Part shown: positions 16,901 to 25,794 of the stretch, piece by piece
How positions within the stretch are numbered: position 1 is the first letter of the stretch
Layout: each line of letters starts with the position of its first letter
Origin: Streptomyces sp. Mut1
GTDB lineage: Bacteria; Actinomycetota; Actinomycetes; Streptomycetales; Streptomycetaceae
Length of the DNA: 64,000 bases
Assembly: GCF_030719295.1 (NCBI RefSeq)
Contig: NZ_CP120997.1
Coordinates: 7,582,343-7,646,342, forward strand
Direction of reading: 5' to 3'
The notes under the pieces: generated by a model
Seen by the model: the letters and a program-made list of their open reading frames with translations, nothing else
Told to the model about the DNA's origin: nothing
The model's database searches: none
Translations under genes and position numbers: made by a program

Positions 16901-19900
16901 GGCCGCGTGGGCCTCGGCCGTCTGCCGGTGTACCTGGTCGACCGCCGCGTACAGGCCGGCACTGTGCGGGATGGCCTCGGGCGCGCGCGTGGGTGCGGGT
17001 ACGGGCGCCGCCGGCTGGGCGTGAACGGGAGCGGACGCGGGGGCGTACGCGGGCATGGGGGCCGCCTCGGTGTCGGACTCGGATACGTGCGCGGGCTCCG
17101 GCCGGTGTTCCGGTTCGCCCTCCGGCCCGGGGGCCGGCTCGGCGGCCGCGTGGCAGTTGGCTCCGCTGATCTTCACGGTCATTCGGGGCGCGCGCTCCTT
17201 CGCAGAGGTTTCGGGCGAGTCGTAAGGGGCCCAGAGAGTGCCGAGGTCGAGGGGGACACCGAGCACGGCGAGTTCACCGAGCGCGGTGTGCAGGCTGGTG
17301 ACCCCGTTGCGGCCCGGCCGGTCCAGGGAGACGGCCGCGTGCCGGCGGTCACCGAGAATCTGTCCCACCAGGACGGTCAGCGCGTTCCCCGCGCCGATCT
17401 CGACGAAGGTCCGCACGCCGCTCGCGTACATCGCCCCGATCTGGTCCTGGAACAGCACAGGCGAGGCGAGGTGACCGGTGATCCGGCGGCGCACTTCCTC
17501 GGGGGCCGAGGGGTACGGCGCCGCGTCGGCGTTGCCGTAGACCTCGATCCCGGGCCCCGTGAGCGGCACAGTGCGCAGATACGCGGAGAGCGGCTCGGCG
17601 GCCGGTGCGACCAGCGGGCTGTGGAAGGCGTTCGACGCGGCCAGCCGCCGGGTCACCACCCCCTCGTCGGCGAACGCCGTCTCGGCGCGCCCGACAGCCT
17701 CCGCGGACCCCGAAAGCACCACCTGGCGGGGGGCGTTGTGATTGGCCGGCCAGAGATCACCGAATCCGCCCCCGGCCAGCACCTCCGCGACCTGCTCCCG
17801 GTCGGCCGCCACGGCCAGCATCGCACCCGGCACACCCGCCGCGTCCCGCATCAGCTCACCACGGCGACGGGCGAGCCCCACCAACGACTCGGCGTCCAGC
17901 ACACCCGCGCAGTGCAGCGCCACCAGCTCACCGAAGCTGTGCCCCGCCACGCAGTCCGGACGCAACCCCAGCTCCCGCACCACCTCCAGCACCGCCAGCG
18001 CGTGCACCGCGAGCGCGGGCTGCGCCCACTCGGTGGCGTCCAGCAGCGCCCGCCGGGCCGCCCGTTCCTCCTCGGTGAAGGCGGGCGGCGGGAACACGGC
18101 CCGGTGCAGGGGCCGCCCCTCGAAGCGGGTGCCGCCCAGCCGGTCCCACACGGCCTGGGCGGCGGGCGCCAGCATCGCGAGGTCGGCGCCCATCCCGACG
18201 TACTGGGAGCCCTGTCCGGGAAACAGGAAGCCGATGCGGCCGGGCTCGGGCTCCCCGTACGCGTACCGGATTCCGGACGGTGTGGAGAACGCCGTGCCGG
18301 GCCGCTGTCCGATCAGCGCGAGCGCCTGCCCGTACTTCTCCCTCAGGTCCTCACCGTCGTCGGCGACGATCGCCAGGCGCACCCGGTCGGTGGGGGAGAA
18401 GGCGGTGTGGCTCTCCCGCGCCCGCGCGGCGAGCGGACGGCCGTCGTCCGGACCCGGGAGCGCCAGGTCCGCCGGGGACGCGCCGCTGAACAGGACCAGT
18501 TCGCCCGGCGCCGTCCGGTGGCGCAGGGCCACGCGGCCCGGGGCGCCCGAGGGTTCGTACTCCTCCAGCGTGACGTGGAAGTTGCTTCCGCCGAAGCCGA
18601 AACTCGACACCGAGGCCCGGCGTGGATGCCCGGCGGGCCGCACCCAGGGGCGCGTCTCGGTGTTCACGTAGAACGGGCCGTCCGGAGCGGCGGCCGCCGG
18701 GTTGGGCCGCTCGACCTTCACGGTCGGCGGCAACACCTTGTGGTGCAGGGCCATGACGGCCTTGAGCAGCCCCGCCGCGCCCGCCGCACACTTGGTGTGG
18801 CCGATCTGCGACTTCACCGAACCGATCGCACACCAGGGGCCGTCCGTACGGCCCGACGCCCCGAACACCTCGCCCAGAGCGGCCAGTTCGGCGGTGTCCC
18901 CGGCCTTGGTGCCCGTCCCGTGCGCCTCGACCAGTTCCACGGTCTCCGGCCCGTACCCCGCGTCCTCGTAGGCGCGTCGCAGGGCCTTCGCCTGCCCGTC
19001 GGGCAGCGGGGCGTAGATCGCCGTGCTCCTGCCGTCGGACGAGGTGCCGATGCCCCGGATCACCGCGTGGATCCGGTCGCCGTCCCGCTCCGCGTCCGCC
19101 AATCGCTTCAGCGCGTACATGACGACCGCCTCGCCGAGCATGGTGCCGTCCGCCGCGGCCGAGAACGGCCGGCAGTCACCGCTGGGCGACAGCGCGGGCG
19201 TCTTGGAGAAGCAGAGGAACATGCCGACGTCGTTCCCCGTGTCCACACCCCCGCTGATCACCAGATCGGCCCGGCCGAGCGCCAGCTCACCGACCGCCGT
19301 GGACAGCGCCGCCAGGGAACTGGCACACGCGGCGTCGGTGGTGTGGTTGATGCCGTGCAGATCGAACCGGTTGGCGATCCGGCCGGCGACGACATTGCCC
19401 AGCAGGCCGGGAAAGGTCGACTCCCGCCACGGAGCGAATCGCGCCGAGATGCGGTCGCACACGGCCTGCGCCTCCGCCTCCCCGAGACCGCTCTCCCGCA
19501 GCGCGGCGAGCCACACCGGGCGATGGGTGCGCCCGTACATGTGGGGGAGGAGTTCCAGGGCGGCCGCGCCGAGGACGACACCGGTCCGCTCCCGGTCCAC
19601 CCGGTCCCGGCCCCCGGCGTCCGCCAGCACCTGGTCGGCGACCATCAGAGCGAGGAGCTGCGACGTGTCCGTCGACGACAGACCGGTGGGGGGCACCCCG
19701 TACGCCATCGGGTCGAAGTCCACCTCCGGCAGGAACGCGCCCCGGCGGGCGTACGTCTTGTCGGGCGCGGCCGGGTCCGGATCGTAGTGGTCCTCCACCC
19801 GCCAGCGGGACGCGGGCACTTCGGTGATCAGGTCCCTCCCGCCGCACACGATCCGCCAGTAACCGGCCGCGTCCGTCGCGCCGGGCACCAGAGCGCCCAC

Positions 19901-20008
19901 CCCGACCACGGCGACGGGGTTGCGGCCGGACGGGGCGGCGTCCACGGCATCTCCTGGAATCGGGGGCATCGGCAGGGCCGGCGCCTTCGGAACGCCGGGG
20001 CCGCTCAC
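13982..20008 (-). CDS. PfaA-like PUFA synthase subunit: KS-AT-ACP-KR-DH
   Basis: A 2008-residue iterative synthase. In order: a ketosynthase (about 28-465, Cys228 in DAACASS); an acyltransferase (about 590-915, Ser691 in GHSFGE, with an NAFHS motif of the malonyl-CoA type); a Pro/Val repeat linker; one acyl carrier protein (about 1146-1215, Ser1185 in LGVDSIK); a structural and then catalytic ketoreductase (about 1250-1680, TGGARGV and the SDYAMAN tyrosine); and a PKS-type dehydratase-like domain to the end (LADHAPADVPVLPVA and DGALQ). PfaA proteins usually carry several tandem ACPs; only one is seen here. The GTG at 20008 overlaps the pfaD stop as GTGA, so translation is coupled and the longer open frame is rejected. 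No phosphopantetheinyl transferase gene is in the window. Confidence 0.9.
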   Translation of the reverse strand: MSGPGVPKAPALPMPPIPGDAVDAAPSGRNPVAVVGVGALVPGATDAAGYWRIVCGGRDLITEVPASRWRVEDHYDPDPAAPDKTYARRGAFLPEVDFDPMAYGVPPTGLSSTDTSQLLALMVADQVLADAGGRDRVDRERTGVVLGAAALELLPHMYGRTHRPVWLAALRESGLGEAEAQAVCDRISARFAPWRESTFPGLLGNVVAGRIANRFDLHGINHTTDAACASSLAALSTAVGELALGRADLVISGGVDTGNDVGMFLCFSKTPALSPSGDCRPFSAAADGTMLGEAVVMYALKRLADAERDGDRIHAVIRGIGTSSDGRSTAIYAPLPDGQAKALRRAYEDAGYGPETVELVEAHGTGTKAGDTAELAALGEVFGASGRTDGPWCAIGSVKSQIGHTKCAAGAAGLLKAVMALHHKVLPPTVKVERPNPAAAAPDGPFYVNTETRPWVRPAGHPRRASVSSFGFGGSNFHVTLEEYEPSGAPGRVALRHRTAPGELVLFSGASPADLALPGPDDGRPLAARARESHTAFSPTDRVRLAIVADDGEDLREKYGQALALIGQRPGTAFSTPSGIRYAYGEPEPGRIGFLFPGQGSQYVGMGADLAMLAPAAQAVWDRLGGTRFEGRPLHRAVFPPPAFTEEERAARRALLDATEWAQPALAVHALAVLEVVRELGLRPDCVAGHSFGELVALHCAGVLDAESLVGLARRRGELMRDAAGVPGAMLAVAADREQVAEVLAGGGFGDLWPANHNAPRQVVLSGSAEAVGRAETAFADEGVVTRRLAASNAFHSPLVAPAAEPLSAYLRTVPLTGPGIEVYGNADAAPYPSAPEEVRRRITGHLASPVLFQDQIGAMYASGVRTFVEIGAGNALTVLVGQILGDRRHAAVSLDRPGRNGVTSLHTALGELAVLGVPLDLGTLWAPYDSPETSAKERAPRMTVKISGANCHAAAEPAPGPEGEPEHRPEPAHVSESDTEAAPMPAYAPASAPVHAQPAAPVPAPTRAPEAIPHSAGLYAAVDQVHRQTAEAHAACQRMLADSHMAFLRMTEASLAAMLGMPSVGDTDTLTAPVPPGPLPLSLPSSPPRTPVTGAIGTTAAVPAPAAPADPVPRAPADPVPVPAPVPVPVPVPVPVDGDGDGVVSLSPSELEELLLSAVARLTGYPADMLDMDMELEADLGVDSIKRVEILSAVRRELGDLAAGDFGHLGRLHTLREIVDALATGPGPASSAGTAAPEGAGFPGLHAASGEQAALTRLVPRMVESPAAGLATAGLLGGPVVVTGEGPDGCGLTGLVARKLAEHGVNAVFAATVPPDARAVVHLGGLTAAATREAAGEVHRSALRAARTVAARAAEGGALFVTVQDTGGDFGLGGRAAGRAWLGGVAGLARTAAKEWPDGSVRIVDCERGGRDDETVADAVVRELLEGGADREVGLRADGTRALLRMVPSAVTSSGDGARRITSSSVIVATGGARGVTAAALLDLARTHRPRIVLVGRTDPGTEPEGLQSASDEPSLTRLLAERAGAGAAASSPARIAARAREILAAREVRATLAALEAAGSPVRYVRVDARDGDTLAAALREVRDTWGPVTGIVHGAGVLADKRIADKSDDQAELVISTKVDGLRALLAATADDPLETICLFSSVAAVFGNPGQSDYAMANEVLHQVASAEQARRPGCLVRCVAWGPWQGGMVTPSLAAHFGRSGVPLIPLEQGAAAFTAELGTAPGEARVVLVAGDDPAALAPAAGPSGAQLLVRSDSLPQLADHAPADVPVLPVAMALNWFAGAAASWLPAGPFALRDLRVYRTCPLPDLAGTGHLLSLLGSTGAPGAPSGLEAELRGEDGLAFYRAVLDTWADSPVADPWETPEGLKPLDASSPYAGTALFHGPRFHALRKVSGVSDDGAEATVVGVRGLEWAGAHWPLDAAAADGALQLALLWAEAVLGAGTLPMAVAECRVHRRGPVDGAVRCVVRGRKAHTTGARCDAALVDADGSVLLELIGVELVRRPS
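16601..16640 (-). repeat. Hexanucleotide tandem repeat encoding a Pro-Val linker
   Basis: About six tandem copies of a CGGAAC-type hexamer inside the PfaA-like gene encode alternating Pro and Val just before the ACP. The surrounding linker is also rich in Pro, Ala and Asp-Gly. It probably forms a flexible or rod-like spacer for ACP movement. Slippage could change its length between strains. Confidence 0.85.
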
Positions 20009-21591
20009 GCCAGCTCGCACGGCACGTAGGTGAAAGCCTGGGGCGGCAAAGGAACTCCATGGGTACGCAGTTGATGGGCGCGGGTGAGCACGGCCGCGCC
20101 TTCGAGCAGGTTGAGAGCGATCTGCACCACGGTCCGGTGCCGGGGTTCGGCCAGCCGGCTGCCCGCCACCCACTGGTTGAAGGCACCCATCGACGGCCCG
20201 CACCAGATCTGGTAGTCGGCCCGCCGCGCCCCGTGCCCGGTGATCGCCCAGCGGCTCGAACTGCCCAGGTACCAGCGGAAGACCAACGCCATCCGGTGTT
20301 TCGAATCCGCCTCCGCGCGCGTGATCTCGGCGGGGTCGCGCTCCTCCCAGAACGCCCGCGTACGCTGCCAGACCTCCTCGAACGGGGCCCGCAGCACATC
20401 ACGTTCGAGCAGGGCCCGCAGGGCGGGCGGGATCTCCTCCAAGGAGCCGTGCGCCCGGTACGCCGCGTGGAGCCGGCCGGCCCGCTGCGCGAACATCGTG
20501 CCGCGCGACAGCACTTGCAGCTTCACCCCCAGCTCGAACATGTCGGCCGCCGGGGCCATGGCCACATCGGCGATGTCCGCGTCGCACAGCATCGCCTTGG
20601 CCTCGTCGGACAGACCGGCCTCGACGGAGGTCTGGTTCACCGACCCGATGACCACGTACGACGCGCCGAGTGCGAAGGCACCGGCCACCGCGTCAGGAGT
20701 GCCGAGGCCGCCGGCCGCACCGATCCCGACCGGCCGGCGGTATCCGAACCTCCGGCAGAGCGTGTCGCGCAGCGCGGCGATCCTCGGCAGCAGGACCGAC
20801 AGCGGCCGGTTGTCGGTGTGCCCGCCGCTGTCCGCCTCCACCGTGATGTCCTCGGCCACCGGCACACGGGCCGCCAGATCCGCTTCCTCCCGGGTCAGCC
20901 TGCCCTCGGCCACCAGGGAGTCCAGGAGGGCGGACGGGGCGGGGGAGAGGAACCTTTCGGCCACCTCGGGCCGGGAGACCTTCGCGAGCATCCGGGTCGG
21001 CCGGACGATGTCCCCGTCCGCGCCCCGGCGCAGCCCCCGGGCCGAGCACCACACGACGGCCGGGGTCAGCTCCATGTACGCCGACGCGGAGACCCGGGGC
21101 ACACCGCAGCGCACGAGAAGCTCGGCGACGCGCGTCTCCAGGGCCGGTTCGGCCGGTGAGTGGATGAGGTTCACACCCCAGTTCCGGCGCCCGCCCAGCT
21201 CGTCGACCAGCGTGCGTACGGCCCGTTCCACCTCCCCGTACGCCAGCCCGCCCGCGCCGAAGAAGCCGAGCATGTCCCCCCGGGCCATCGCCGACACCAT
21301 GGCCGTGGTCGCGATTCCGTTCGCCATCTCGCCCGCGACATAAGGGAACCGGACACCGTGCGCCTCGCAGAAGGTACGGCCGCCGAGCCACTCGGGGTAC
21401 AGCGGAGGCAGCGTTCCGACGACCCGGCCCGAGGGCGTGGGACCGTGCGCCAGCCCCAGCTCACGGCCGTCCGGCCCACTGACCACGTGGACCGGCTCAC
21501 GGATGCGCCGGGCGCAGGCCGCGATCCCGTCGGGCGCGAAGGCCGGCGGGGACGCGGCAGGGGAGCCGGAAACAGTGGCGAGGAGGGGCAC
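20005..21591 (-). CDS. PfaD-like FMN enoyl reductase of the PUFA-type synthase
   Basis: A 528-residue TIM-barrel flavoprotein of the nitropropane dioxygenase-like PfaD family, which supplies trans-acting enoyl reduction to PUFA synthases. Family features include YVAGEMANGIATTAMV, GFFGAGGL, the EADSGGHTDNRPL motif, and the glycine-rich IGAAGGLGTPDAVAGAFALGA and VNQTS segments that form the FMN phosphate site. The C-terminal extension with WCGPSMGAFNQWV is also typical. Full length. It lies between the reductase gene (70 bp upstream) and the PfaA-like gene (GTGA overlap), confirming one operon. Confidence 0.9.
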   Translation of the reverse strand: MPLLATVSGSPAASPPAFAPDGIAACARRIREPVHVVSGPDGRELGLAHGPTPSGRVVGTLPPLYPEWLGGRTFCEAHGVRFPYVAGEMANGIATTAMVSAMARGDMLGFFGAGGLAYGEVERAVRTLVDELGGRRNWGVNLIHSPAEPALETRVAELLVRCGVPRVSASAYMELTPAVVWCSARGLRRGADGDIVRPTRMLAKVSRPEVAERFLSPAPSALLDSLVAEGRLTREEADLAARVPVAEDITVEADSGGHTDNRPLSVLLPRIAALRDTLCRRFGYRRPVGIGAAGGLGTPDAVAGAFALGASYVVIGSVNQTSVEAGLSDEAKAMLCDADIADVAMAPAADMFELGVKLQVLSRGTMFAQRAGRLHAAYRAHGSLEEIPPALRALLERDVLRAPFEEVWQRTRAFWEERDPAEITRAEADSKHRMALVFRWYLGSSSRWAITGHGARRADYQIWCGPSMGAFNQWVAGSRLAEPRHRTVVQIALNLLEGAAVLTRAHQLRTHGVPLPPQAFTYVPCELA

Positions 21592-21661
21592 GGGAAGGCT
21601 CCAACGGGGCAGGACGCGGATCGGTCGAGGGGGAAGGGCTCTGAGGTGGACTGGCCCGAGG

Positions 21662-22837
21662 TCAGGCGCAGCGAGCGGGCGGGGACGCCGCCGCGGGTGG
21701 TCCGGACAGCGGCAGGGGGCCCGGGGCCAGGCCGGACCAGAGGTAGTCGAGGCCCACCGGGGCGGATGCGGCCGACGGGCCCAGCAGCGCCCTGACGCGG
21801 GTGTCGTCGAACCGTCGCCGGTGGGCGAGGTAGGCCGTCATGCCCGGGTAGAAGTCCAGCAGAGCCTCCAGGGCCGACGGCCTCCCCGAGCGGCCGGTGA
21901 CCAGGTCGATCGAGAACGGACCCAGCCGCTCCAGCAGGGCCACGAACGTCGGCACGGGCACATCGCGGTCATGGACGACGTGGTACGTGTCGACCCCGCC
22001 CGAGGGCGTCCGCCCGGCCAGCCGCACCATGACCTCGGCCGCGTGCTCCACCTGCAAGAGGTTCAGCCGGCCGTGCCGGTGCCCCACCATCCGGACGCGC
22101 GGGGCGGACCCGGCGTGACGCCCGGGAGCGTGCGGTGACACACCACTGTCGCCCGCCGGCCCCGCGGCGCGCAGCGCCTCCCGCAGGATCCGCTCGATGA
22201 CGAGCAGCGGATGCGAGGGAAGTTCGGGGTGCGGCGGCAGGTCGGTGACCAGGATGCTCGGCCGCAGGACCAGGACCGGCCGGCCGTGCTCCCTGGACCA
22301 GGCGTGAACCAGCAGCTCCGCCTCGTACTTGGAGCGTTCGTAGGCGTTCTCGAAGCCGCAGGTGTCATCGAGTTCGTCCTCGTACGCCACCCCCTCGCTC
22401 CGTGACCCCGCCACGAAGGCGGTGCTCACGTGGTGCACGCGGGGCCGCAGACGGCTCGCCGCCGCCAGCTCCAGGACATGCCGTGTCCCTTCGACATTGG
22501 TCCGGCGCAGCTCGGGAAGGTCGCCCTCCAGGTTGATGCTGCCCGCGCTGTGCCAGATCGCGCTGGTGGTGTCGGCCAGCTCCCGGAACGCCCGCTCCGG
22601 CAGCCCCAGCCTGGGCAGCGCGAGATCGGTCTCCACCACCCGCAGCCGGACCGGAAGCTCGGCGGTGAACGCCTCGGGTGCGCCCGTCAGTTCGAAGAAC
22701 CGGGTGATCCGGCGCAGCGCGTCCCCCGATCCCGCGTGGGCCAGGACTGTCAGCGACCGGTGCGTGTCGAGCAGACGACGCAGCAGGCGCAGTCCGAGAA
22801 ATCCGGTGGCGCCGGTGAGGGCGACTTGCACGGCCAT
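21662..22837 (-). CDS. NAD(P)-dependent thioester/fatty acyl reductase
   Basis: A 391-residue extended short-chain dehydrogenase of the NAD_binding_4 type found in fatty acyl-CoA reductases and NRPS/PKS terminal reductases. It has the nucleotide-binding GATGFLG motif at the N-terminus, NVEGTRHVLELA, the HVSTAFV strand and the catalytic pair Tyr166/Lys170 in YERSK. The C-terminal part fits the family's helical substrate domain. It is the first gene of the far-pfaD-pfaA-pfaC operon, so it probably releases the synthase product reductively as an aldehyde or alcohol. The ATG at 22837 gives the normal N-terminus; GGAG is very close to it. Confidence 0.82.
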   Translation of the reverse strand: MAVQVALTGATGFLGLRLLRRLLDTHRSLTVLAHAGSGDALRRITRFFELTGAPEAFTAELPVRLRVVETDLALPRLGLPERAFRELADTTSAIWHSAGSINLEGDLPELRRTNVEGTRHVLELAAASRLRPRVHHVSTAFVAGSRSEGVAYEDELDDTCGFENAYERSKYEAELLVHAWSREHGRPVLVLRPSILVTDLPPHPELPSHPLLVIERILREALRAAGPAGDSGVSPHAPGRHAGSAPRVRMVGHRHGRLNLLQVEHAAEVMVRLAGRTPSGGVDTYHVVHDRDVPVPTFVALLERLGPFSIDLVTGRSGRPSALEALLDFYPGMTAYLAHRRRFDDTRVRALLGPSAASAPVGLDYLWSGLAPGPLPLSGPPAAASPPARCA

Positions 22838-23572
22838 GGCTCCAAGGGCTTCGGAAGGACGGGCCCGCGCGGAGGCGGGGGAGGGGAGCGTCGGTGGGGC
22901 GACCGGGACGGGACACGACACGCCGTCCCGGCGGCGGGGCACGCCACGAGCGGCTCGACCGGCCGGTCCGGTCCGGTGCTGCGAGCGTTCGCCGCTTCCC
23001 CGACGTCCCCGGCCTCGCCATCAGCTCGTCGGCCCTTTCCGGGCGCGATGATCTCCGGCGCACGGCACACGATGACAGACGGCGGCCGGAGCGAACGCCC
23101 CCGATTCGGCCTGCTCACCCGAACGGAGTACGGCGCACGACGGCAGGCGCACGCCGCCACCGAAGGCGGAAACCGTCCCCGCGTCCGTCCCCGCCCAAGA
23201 GGCCCGTCCCCCCTTCGAGGGATCTTGCCGAGCGCGCCACGGCCGAGGCGTCTTCGACCGTGCCGTGCCGGACAGCCGTGGCCTCCGAGCCGAGGGAGAG
23301 CAGACACGGCACGGGCGACGGGCATCGCAGCGGTCCGAAACGAGCTACGGAACCAGCCGCCGCACCGCGCGGGAATGCGGGCCGTTCGGGAAGGGCGTGC
23401 GTCGGCCGCCGGGGCCGGCACACCGTCGCGCGCGGTCATCCTGAGGAACGCGGCGGGGCTGGATGGCCGGCCGCCGTCCACAACGTCCCGCCACGGAGCC
23501 GGTCCGCGGCCCGCACCCGTACCTCCGCCCCGCCGGCCCGCACGCACCGTCACGCATTGGAGCCGAAGCCCC
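22838..23572. promoter_or_regulatory. Divergent promoter region of the lipid cluster
   Basis: 735 bp separate the minus-strand reductase operon from the plus-strand acyltransferase operon. Open frames crossing it are compositionally poor and lack good starts, so I call it non-coding. One inverted repeat with 10-bp arms (CCGTGCCGTG at 23258, CACGGCACGG at 23305) is a candidate regulator site. No regulator gene is present in the cluster, so control may be global. Confidence 0.45.
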
Positions 23573-24991
23573 ATGTCCGATTCCGATCAGTCCGGCTCCC
23601 CGGCGCAGTCGGCACCCACGCCGACCGCCCCGTCGATCCCGCCCGCCCGGCCCGCCCCGTCCGCTCAGCCGGACCACCCCAGCGAGCCGGGCCGGACCGA
23701 GCGCCCCGCTTCCCCTCCCCACCGGCCCGCCCACTCCGTCGACCGTGCCTTCCTCAACCTGGAACGCCGCCGCCCCGACGTCCATTGGGACGCCGGCGGC
23801 GTCGCGTACTTCAGCGGCCCGCCCCCCGCCCTCGCCGACCTCCGCGCATACGTGGGCCACGGCCTGGGGAAGCTGCCCCTGCTGACGAGCCGGATCGAGG
23901 GCGGCAGGCGGCCCCGCTGGCAGCCGGACGCCGGCTTCGACGTGGACCTGCGTGTGCACGAGGTCGTCGCCGAAGGCCCGGCCGGGTGGGACCGCGCCCT
24001 GCACACCGCGCTCAACGCCCCGTTCGCGGCCGGTACCTACTGGGGGGTCTGGCTGATCCACGGCCACGCCCCCGACGCGTACGCCGTCTGCTACCGCTTC
24101 CGCCACGCCTGTCAGGACGGTTCGGCCGCGGCCATGACCTTCCGGGCCATGCTCGGTGAGGGGGAGCCCTCGGCCCGGCCGGTGCCGGACCGGAGCCGTC
24201 GGGCCGCGATGCCCCGGCGTGTGGCCTCGGCCGTCGGTCTGGCCGTGAAGTTCGTCGCGCGCACCCTCGTCGTGCGTGGACACCGCCCCGTCGCCGTGTC
24301 CGTCCCCGCCGGGGAACGGCAGTTGTGGCGGGGCCGCGTACCGGTGGACACCCTCCGCCGGATCGGCGAGGCCCGCGGCGGCTCGGTCCACGACGTGCAC
24401 CTCGCCGCGCTCACCGGGGCGTTGAGGGCCTGGTCACAGCGCTCGGGTGTACCTCTCCCACGGGTGACGGCCGTACTGCCCGTCGACGCACGGCGCCCCG
24501 ACGAGGAACAGACCTGGGGAAACCGCTGCTTCGCCCTGCCGCTGGAACTCCCGGTGCGGATCGCCTCGTCCCACCCGGACGGGACCCCGGACCGTGACGC
24601 GGCCCTGCGGCGACTGGACCACGTCATGGCGGCTACCCGGAAGCTCCGGGGTGACGTGTGGCGGCAGGCCATCGGGGACCTGGTCCGCTTCATGCCGGCC
24701 CGCCCCACCGAGTGGTACATGCGCAGGGTCCTCTCCCCACGCGTCACCAACGTCATGGCCACCTCCATGCCCCTCGCCGACAAGGGCAGCCTCGGGGAGA
24801 GCCAGGTGACCGGCACCGCACTGCTGCCCCTGCTCGTGCCCGGACACCTCTTCGCGGTCGGGCTCTCGTTCTTCGGTCAGTGGGCCGAGGTCTCCATGGT
24901 CGCCCACCGCGGCCTGCCGCTGGGCGAACTCCTGCCGGAGCTGTGGGAGCAGGCCGTGAAGGAACTGGAGGACGGCTCGGCGCCGGAATGA
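23573..24991 (+). CDS. WS/DGAT-like acyltransferase
   Basis: 472 residues. The first 55 are a Pro/Ala/Ser-rich tail. The rest matches wax ester synthase/diacylglycerol acyltransferases: an N-terminal acyltransferase lobe, a degenerate active-site motif RHACQDG (His178, Asp182, Gly183, against the usual HHxxxDG), and a C-terminal lobe with TAVLPVDARRPDEEQTWGNRCFALPLELP and the NVMATSMPL segment in place of NVPGP. The catalytic second His is kept. These enzymes esterify an acyl thioester with an alcohol. It is transcribed divergently from the synthase operon and leads the operon with the ABC exporter. The ATG at 23573 was chosen; the longer upstream frame crosses the promoter region. Confidence 0.75.
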   Translation: MSDSDQSGSPAQSAPTPTAPSIPPARPAPSAQPDHPSEPGRTERPASPPHRPAHSVDRAFLNLERRRPDVHWDAGGVAYFSGPPPALADLRAYVGHGLGKLPLLTSRIEGGRRPRWQPDAGFDVDLRVHEVVAEGPAGWDRALHTALNAPFAAGTYWGVWLIHGHAPDAYAVCYRFRHACQDGSAAAMTFRAMLGEGEPSARPVPDRSRRAAMPRRVASAVGLAVKFVARTLVVRGHRPVAVSVPAGERQLWRGRVPVDTLRRIGEARGGSVHDVHLAALTGALRAWSQRSGVPLPRVTAVLPVDARRPDEEQTWGNRCFALPLELPVRIASSHPDGTPDRDAALRRLDHVMAATRKLRGDVWRQAIGDLVRFMPARPTEWYMRRVLSPRVTNVMATSMPLADKGSLGESQVTGTALLPLLVPGHLFAVGLSFFGQWAEVSMVAHRGLPLGELLPELWEQAVKELEDGSAPE

Positions 24992-25179
24992 GGCGGGCGG
25001 CCGCCGCACGGCCTGCCGTGCACGGCACCCGCACGCCACCGTTTCCCCTGTGCGGTCCGCTCGTTGGTGTCACGGGCGGGCCGCTCACGCGGCCGGACGC
25101 CCGGCCGGACCACCCGCCGGGCCACGGAACCTCCCGTCCCGGGGCCCCTCGGGAAGACCTGTCACGACGGAGCAGCGCG

Positions 25180-25794
25180 ATGGACGTCACGGATGTGCAC
25201 CACTCCTACCGGCAGCACGCCGTGCTTGGAGGAGTCGACCTCCGTCTGCGGCCCGGCACGCTCGCCGGGATCGTCGGGGAGAACGGCGCGGGCAAGACCA
25301 CACTGCTCAAGGTGCTCGCCGGTGAACTCAGGCCCGACCGGGGGACGGTGCGACACCGCGGCAGATTCGGCTACTGCCCGCAGGCCGTCGTCCTGGACGA
25401 CTCGTTCACCGTCCGCCAGCACCTCGACTTCTTCCGGAGCGCGTTCGGCCTCCCCGACCTGCTACGGGCCCGCGAAGTGATGGAGATCCTCGCCTTCACC
25501 GAGTACCTCGACCACCGGGCGGGCCTGCTCAGCGGCGGCTCCAGGCAGAAGCTGAACCTCACCCTGGCGCTCATGCACGATCCGGACGTCCTGCTGCTGG
25601 ACGAGCCCTACCAGGGGTTCGACTGGGAGACATATCTGCGCTTCTGGGAGCTGGCGACGAGCCTGCGCGACGCCGGACGCTCGGTGCTGGTCGTCTCGCA
25701 CCTCGCGTACGACATCGACCGGCTCGACCTGCTGTGGCGTCTGGAGGGCGGGCGACTGCACCGCCAGGACACACGTACGGAGGCGACGGCGTGA
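25180..25794 (+). CDS. ABC transporter ATP-binding protein
   Basis: A 204-residue single nucleotide-binding domain. It shows Walker A GENGAGKTT (Lys39), a Q-loop-like CPQAVVLDD, the signature LSGGSRQKL, Walker B VLLLDEP and the switch His in VVSHL. It is of the small ABC-2 exporter type. GGAG lies 7 bases before the ATG. Its stop overlaps the permease GTG (GTGA), so the two form a pair. Position behind the acyltransferase suggests export of the cluster's lipid product. Confidence 0.88.
   Translation: MDVTDVHHSYRQHAVLGGVDLRLRPGTLAGIVGENGAGKTTLLKVLAGELRPDRGTVRHRGRFGYCPQAVVLDDSFTVRQHLDFFRSAFGLPDLLRAREVMEILAFTEYLDHRAGLLSGGSRQKLNLTLALMHDPDVLLLDEPYQGFDWETYLRFWELATSLRDAGRSVLVVSHLAYDIDRLDLLWRLEGGRLHRQDTRTEATA

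Noticed and set aside
16874..20029. A 1051-residue plus-strand frame
   Set aside because: Antisense to the KS and AT domains of the PfaA-like gene.
22430..23572. N-terminal extension of the acyltransferase frame
   Set aside because: It crosses the reductase gene and promoter region; homology and composition support the ATG at 23573.
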